Shown here piece after piece: positions 23,065 through 26,510 of a DNA stretch of 26,510 nt. This stretch comes from an uncultured Lachnospiraceae bacterium (lineage in GTDB: Bacteria; Bacillota_A; Clostridia; Lachnospirales; Lachnospiraceae): the NCBI GenBank assembly GCA_910588595.1, contig CAJUQU010000004.1:11039-37548 (forward strand). The letters are read 5' to 3'. Under the pieces are notes generated by a model. The model worked only from the letters and a program-made list of their open reading frames with translations. It was not told the DNA's origin and did not search any database. The position numbers and the translations under genes were made by a program. The stretch's first letter is position 1. The number at the start of each line of letters is the position of its first letter.

Positions 23065-24367
23065 GGGAAAGAAGATCGGGATACTGTTTGTGTTGTGTTC
23101 ACTGCTAGCCGTCATGACAGCTGTGGCGGCGGTAAATTACAGCAGGCTTATGGGAAAAAGTTCCAATCCTGCAGCTGACAGCAATGCAGACAGTGATTTC
23201 CATCAGATCATAGAAGCGGACGGAAAAGTGCACGGTGCTGATCTATCAGCGTTTATGAGGGACAGTGATTTCTTTGATGCTGAGGTGCCGGGCAGTTCCG
23301 GTCAGGGTACATATGATGAGGTCGATGAAAACGGTGACACTGTGCGCAGTCTCACTGTGCTGGCAAGTTCTGTGGAGCGCGATATCAGGGTCAAGATCGT
23401 TGACGACCAGGGTGATGTGGTATCGGGGGAAGAATTTGCCGTGGAGGTTGTGGACACAGGCGTGTATGTCGATGACGACAAGGATGGTATTATATTAATA
23501 TCAGACATAAAGCCCGGAGAATACAAGGTCTCTTTGAATGAGCGGCAAGGTTTCAATGTCCCGGAATCCCCTGTCAATGTCAGGGTGAAATCCATTGTGT
23601 CCTATACCGTTATCGATGATATTGACCTTTTTGTGCACGCGGAGTCAGAGATTGATATCCTCAAGGAGGACACGAAAGACAAGAAGATCGACAGTGAGGA
23701 CGAGGATGATTCTCAATATACCGCACTGCTTGATATGGACGAGGAGGACGAGCGTGAGAACGCCGTCAAGCTCGGGATCGATGTGTCAAAGTGGAACGGA
23801 GAGATCGACTGGGAGATCGTGAAAGCGGAGGGCGTGGATTTTGCGATCATACGCTGCGGTTACAGGGGTTCTTCCTCCGGCTGGCTGATCGAAGATCCGT
23901 TTTTTTACAAGAATCTGACAGGCGCGAAGAAGGCGGGGATAAAAGTCGGCTTATATTTCTTTACGCAGGCGGTCAACCCTGTGGAGGCAGTCGAGGAGGC
24001 AAGTATGGTAGTCTCCCTGCTCGGCGATACCGGGATCGATTATCCGGTGTTTATCGACATAGAGGGCGCTGGCGGAAACGGAAGGGCGGACAATCTCGAC
24101 GCAGCGGCGCGAACGGCGATAGCCAATGCATTCTGCCGGACGATACGAAATGCCGGACTGGATGCGGGGGTGTATTCAAGCCGCTACTGGTATTACAACA
24201 ATCTGATCGCAGATGAGCTGGAAACCTTAAGGATATGGCTTGCGGAGTACAGGGATACGCCGCTGTACACTGGGCGCTACGATATGTGGCAGTACACTTC
24301 GAGCGGCAGTGTCGCAGGGATCGAGGGAAGGGTTGACTTAAATGTCAGCTATCTGGGAATAGAATAA
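23054..24367 (+). CDS. Membrane-anchored GH25 lysozyme-like protein with SpaA-like domain
   Basis: 437 residues. A short basic N-terminus (MDFKGKK) is followed by one hydrophobic helix (about 8-28) without a clear lipobox or signal-peptidase site, so it is probably an N-in membrane anchor. An acidic spacer, a SpaA-like beta domain (about 95-195; the phrase VYVDDDKDGIILISDIKPGEY), another acidic linker and a C-terminal GH25 domain from about 239 follow. GH25 acids are D243 in GIDVS and D335/E337 in FIDIEG. Its GH25 domain shares long stretches with the large protein at 17283, such as IIRCGYRGSS, and the SpaA-like parts also match, so the two are paralogues. AGAGGT at 23043-23048 is the RBS inside the end of rmlA, and the genes overlap by 11 nt. 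Predicted to cut peptidoglycan glycan strands; involvement in attaching or exporting the polysaccharide is inference. Confidence 0.9.
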   Translation: MDFKGKKIGILFVLCSLLAVMTAVAAVNYSRLMGKSSNPAADSNADSDFHQIIEADGKVHGADLSAFMRDSDFFDAEVPGSSGQGTYDEVDENGDTVRSLTVLASSVERDIRVKIVDDQGDVVSGEEFAVEVVDTGVYVDDDKDGIILISDIKPGEYKVSLNERQGFNVPESPVNVRVKSIVSYTVIDDIDLFVHAESEIDILKEDTKDKKIDSEDEDDSQYTALLDMDEEDERENAVKLGIDVSKWNGEIDWEIVKAEGVDFAIIRCGYRGSSSGWLIEDPFFYKNLTGAKKAGIKVGLYFFTQAVNPVEAVEEASMVVSLLGDTGIDYPVFIDIEGAGGNGRADNLDAAARTAIANAFCRTIRNAGLDAGVYSSRYWYYNNLIADELETLRIWLAEYRDTPLYTGRYDMWQYTSSGSVAGIEGRVDLNVSYLGIE

Positions 24368-24387
24368 GGAAAGGAATTTGTGAAGAT

Positions 24388-24954
24388 ATGGGAAAGATTA
24401 CAGTAGAGGAATGTGTTTCTGACGGGGTACTCATAGAGGGGCTCAAGGTGGTCACGCCGCAGGTAATGGGAGATAACAGGGGTTATTTTATGGAGACTTA
24501 CAACTACAACGACTTCAAGGAGGCAGGTATCGATCAGGTTTTCGTGCAGGACAATCAGTCTGCATCTAAGAGAGGTGTCCTGAGAGGACTGCACTTTCAG
24601 ATCCAGTATCCCCAGGATAAGCTTGTCCGCGTTGTGCGCGGAGAAGTGTTTGACGTGGCAGTGGACATGCGGGAGGGCTCGAAAACATTTGGGAAATGGT
24701 TTGGCGTTGTCCTATCAGAGGAAAACAAGAAACAGTTTTTCGTACCCAAAAATTTTGCACATGGTTTTCTTGTGCTGTCTGAGTATGCGGAATTTTGTTA
24801 TAAGTGTTCTGACTTTTATCATCCGGATGATCAGGACGGACTGTTGTGGAGCGATCCCGATATCGGAGTGAAGTGGCCGATTCCAGAAGGAATGGAGCTG
24901 ATCCTTGCCGACAGGGATCTAAAATGGGGTGGAATAAAGGATTTTAAGCGATGA
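24388..24954 (+). CDS. rmlC: dTDP-4-dehydrorhamnose 3,5-epimerase
   Basis: Third step of dTDP-L-rhamnose synthesis: double epimerisation of dTDP-4-keto-6-deoxyglucose. The cupin core shows RGVLRGLHFQ with the catalytic His69, KLVRVVRGEVFDVAVDMR, FVPKNFAHGF and YKCSDFY, which includes the probable catalytic Tyr138. The end, DPDIGVKWP, is characteristic. 188 residues is normal. It lies 20 nt after the second GH25 gene, and its stop overlaps the start of the ABC permease gene (ATGA), so polymer precursor synthesis and export are co-translated. The fourth enzyme, RmlD, is not found in this window. Confidence 0.97.
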   Translation: MGKITVEECVSDGVLIEGLKVVTPQVMGDNRGYFMETYNYNDFKEAGIDQVFVQDNQSASKRGVLRGLHFQIQYPQDKLVRVVRGEVFDVAVDMREGSKTFGKWFGVVLSEENKKQFFVPKNFAHGFLVLSEYAEFCYKCSDFYHPDDQDGLLWSDPDIGVKWPIPEGMELILADRDLKWGGIKDFKR

Positions 24955-25766
24955 GAAATAGTTTGACAGGGCTGTGGCAGTCGAGGCAGCTGATCTGGAA
25001 GCTTTCGAAAAATGATTTCAAGAACCGCTTTGCAGGCTCTTATCTGGGGCGTGTGTGGGCGTTTGCACAGCCTGTCGTGACGGTACTCTTGTACTGGTTT
25101 GTGTTCGGGCATATCATGATGGCTGACAAGAAGGAACTGCTGACAGCGGGGGTGGAGGCTCCTTACGTGCTGTGGCTCACGGCGGGGCTTGTGCCCTGGT
25201 TTTATTTCAGCGAGGCGGTGAGCAACGGCACAACATCCCTTCTCGAATACAGCTATCTGGTGAAGAAGGTGGTCTTTCAGATCCGCATTATTCCGATCGT
25301 AAAGCTCATCGCGGCATCGTTTACCCACATTTTCTTTGTGATGTTTATGCTGCTGCTGTATTTTGTGTATGGATATAAGCCGGATATCTATCTGCTGCAG
25401 CTGGTTTATTATAGTTTCTGTCTGTTTATGTTTGTGCTGGCATTGAGTTATACAACCTGTGCGATCGCTGTTTTTTTCCGGGATCTGATGCAGATCGTCA
25501 ATATCTTCCTGCAGGTTGGCATGTGGGCGACACCGATCCTGTGGAACATTACACTTCTTGACGGGGAGCCAGTGCTTCAGGGGATCATCAAGTGCAATCC
25601 CATCTTTTATGTTGTGAACGGTTACAGGAACGCCATGTTTGCCGAGACCTGGTTTTGGCGCGATTGGGGTATGACGATCTATTTCTGGACTGTTACCGCT
25701 GTGCTGTTCGTGGTGGGGACATGGATCTTTAGAAGACTGAAAGTTCACTTTGCGGATGTGCTGTAA
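24951..25766 (+). CDS. Polysaccharide ABC exporter permease (Wzm/TagG/RgpC-like)
   Basis: Membrane half of an ABC-2-type exporter that moves Und-PP-linked polysaccharide or teichoic-acid-like polymer outwards. About six hydrophobic helices are visible, with the family's N-terminal LIWKLSKNDFKNRFAGSYLGRVWAFAQP segment (the amphipathic cytoplasmic gate) and the late VGMWATPILWN and NPIFYVVNGYRNAMF motifs. 271 residues is typical. It begins within the rmlC stop codon (ATGA) and is followed by the ATPase gene after 41 nt. Pairing with rml genes resembles the streptococcal rhamnose-polysaccharide export arrangement (RgpC/RgpD), which supports a rhamnose-containing cell-wall polymer. Confidence 0.94.
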   Translation: MRNSLTGLWQSRQLIWKLSKNDFKNRFAGSYLGRVWAFAQPVVTVLLYWFVFGHIMMADKKELLTAGVEAPYVLWLTAGLVPWFYFSEAVSNGTTSLLEYSYLVKKVVFQIRIIPIVKLIAASFTHIFFVMFMLLLYFVYGYKPDIYLLQLVYYSFCLFMFVLALSYTTCAIAVFFRDLMQIVNIFLQVGMWATPILWNITLLDGEPVLQGIIKCNPIFYVVNGYRNAMFAETWFWRDWGMTIYFWTVTAVLFVVGTWIFRRLKVHFADVL

Positions 25767-25807
25767 AAGATCCGCTTTGTGTTTCATTTATAGAAACGGG
25801 GGGAACT

Positions 25808-26510
25808 ATGGAAGACAAGCAGCTGCGTGGACAAGAGCAGCATAATGGAGAAAGAACTGCGGCAGATGACATTGAAAATGCAATTTCGGTCAAGCATGTC
25901 AGCAAGATCTACAAGCTCTATGACAAGCCGATGGACAGGCTAAAGGAGGCGCTCAGGCTTACCAGGGAGCAGAAATACCGTGAGGCGCACGCGCTCTCCG
26001 ATGTCAGTTTTGATGTCAGGCAGGGGGAGTGTGTCGGGATCATCGGGACAAATGGTTCCGGCAAGTCCACGATCCTAAAGATCATAACAGGTGTCCTGAA
26101 TCCGACAAGCGGCAGCGTCAGGGTCGACGGGCGGATATCCGCCCTGCTGGAGCTGGGTGCCGGATTCAATATGGAATACACAGGCATAGAGAACATTTAT
26201 CTCAACGGCACCATGAACGGTTTTTCCAATGAGGAGATCGATGCGAGGATGCAGGACATCCTCGACTTTGCGGATATCGGCGACTATGTACATCAGCCGG
26301 TAAAGACATACTCGAGCGGTATGTTTGTGCGCCTGGCATTTTCAGTCGCGATCAATATCGATCCGGAGATCCTGATCGTCGATGAGGCACTCTCGGTTGG
26401 GGACGTATTTTTCCAGGCAAAGTGTTACCACAAGTTTGATGAATTCAAGAAGATGGGAAAAACGATCATGATCGTGAGCCATGACCTGAGCAGTATAGCG
26501 AAGTATTGTG
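25808..26510 (+). CDS. Polysaccharide ABC exporter ATPase (Wzt/TagH/RgpD-like), 3' truncated by window edge
   Basis: The frame from ATG 25808 stays open to the window end, giving 234 residues of a longer protein. Walker A GTNGSGKST lies at 80-88, signature YSSGM at 168-172, Walker B ILIVDE at 188-193, D-loop SVGD, and H-loop His225 in VSHD. GRISALLELGAGFNMEYTG and the KTYSSGMFVRLAFS stretch are typical of the Wzt/TagH group. An N-terminal extension of about 25 polar residues precedes the nucleotide-binding domain. A G-run (25798-25803) is the RBS. It powers the permease encoded just upstream. Whether a C-terminal carbohydrate-binding domain exists, as in Wzt proteins that recognise a capped chain end, lies beyond the window. 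Confidence 0.95.
   Translation, partial: MEDKQLRGQEQHNGERTAADDIENAISVKHVSKIYKLYDKPMDRLKEALRLTREQKYREAHALSDVSFDVRQGECVGIIGTNGSGKSTILKIITGVLNPTSGSVRVDGRISALLELGAGFNMEYTGIENIYLNGTMNGFSNEEIDARMQDILDFADIGDYVHQPVKTYSSGMFVRLAFSVAINIDPEILIVDEALSVGDVFFQAKCYHKFDEFKKMGKTIMIVSHDLSSIAKYC

Noticed and set aside
25752..25775. GCGGAT/ATCCGC hairpin over the stop codon of the ABC permease
   Set aside because: Only 6 bp with a 12-nt loop that includes the stop codon, and no real T-run; termination between permease and ATPase genes would make little sense.
24831..25787. 318-codon minus-strand frame opposite the ABC permease
   Set aside because: His/Gln/Lys-rich shadow of an obvious permease gene; no family motif.

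Overview
The window looks like part of a cell-surface polysaccharide locus of a Gram-positive, low-to-mid GC Clostridia, most likely Lachnospiraceae. The evidence is indirect: strong AAGGAGG-type ribosome binding sites, two lipoproteins without outer-membrane partners, membrane-anchored GH25 lysozymes with Ig-like (BIG2) and SpaA-like modules, and polytopic proteins that resemble the DUF6020 and DUF6077 families as I know them from Lachnospiraceae. All recognised genes lie on the + strand. I see no tRNA, rRNA, transposase, CRISPR array or phage gene.

Region 1 (1-9914): the C-terminal end of a DUF6020-like membrane protein runs in from the left edge and ends at a hairpin terminator. Then come a lipoprotein GH78 alpha-L-rhamnosidase and a tight six-gene block: a GtrB/DPM-like polyprenyl-phosphate glycosyltransferase, an FAD oxidoreductase, a membrane GT2, an NAD-dependent epimerase/dehydratase relative, a TIM-barrel sugar isomerase relative and a soluble GT2. 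This looks like a pathway that makes and transfers an unusual sugar.

Region 2 (9915-17036): a clear promoter (extended -10) starts a second unit with the priming sugar-phosphate transferase. It continues with a WecG/TagA/CpsF glycosyltransferase, a ChbG/YdjC-like deacetylase, an SGNH-hydrolase lipoprotein, a DUF6077-like membrane protein split into two ORFs, and two small EamA/SMR-like proteins that resemble an ArnE/ArnF lipid-linked-sugar flippase. It ends at a probable intrinsic terminator.

Region 3 (17037-26510): a promoter and a structured RNA leader precede a very large membrane-anchored GH25 protein with a 36-bp tandem repeat encoding acidic, Tyr-rich 12-residue units. Then come rmlB, rmlA, a second membrane-anchored GH25 protein, rmlC, and the permease and ATPase (cut by the right edge) of a Wzm/Wzt-type exporter. 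rmlD is not in the window.

Working model (inference): Und-PP-linked polymer is begun by the priming transferase, extended with dTDP-rhamnose and other sugars, and exported by Wzm/Wzt. A side-chain module (GtrB-like enzyme, EamA/SMR pair, polytopic DUF6077/DUF6020-like proteins) decorates it outside the membrane. The deacetylase, SGNH hydrolase, rhamnosidase and two lysozyme-like proteins remodel the polymer or the peptidoglycan around it.
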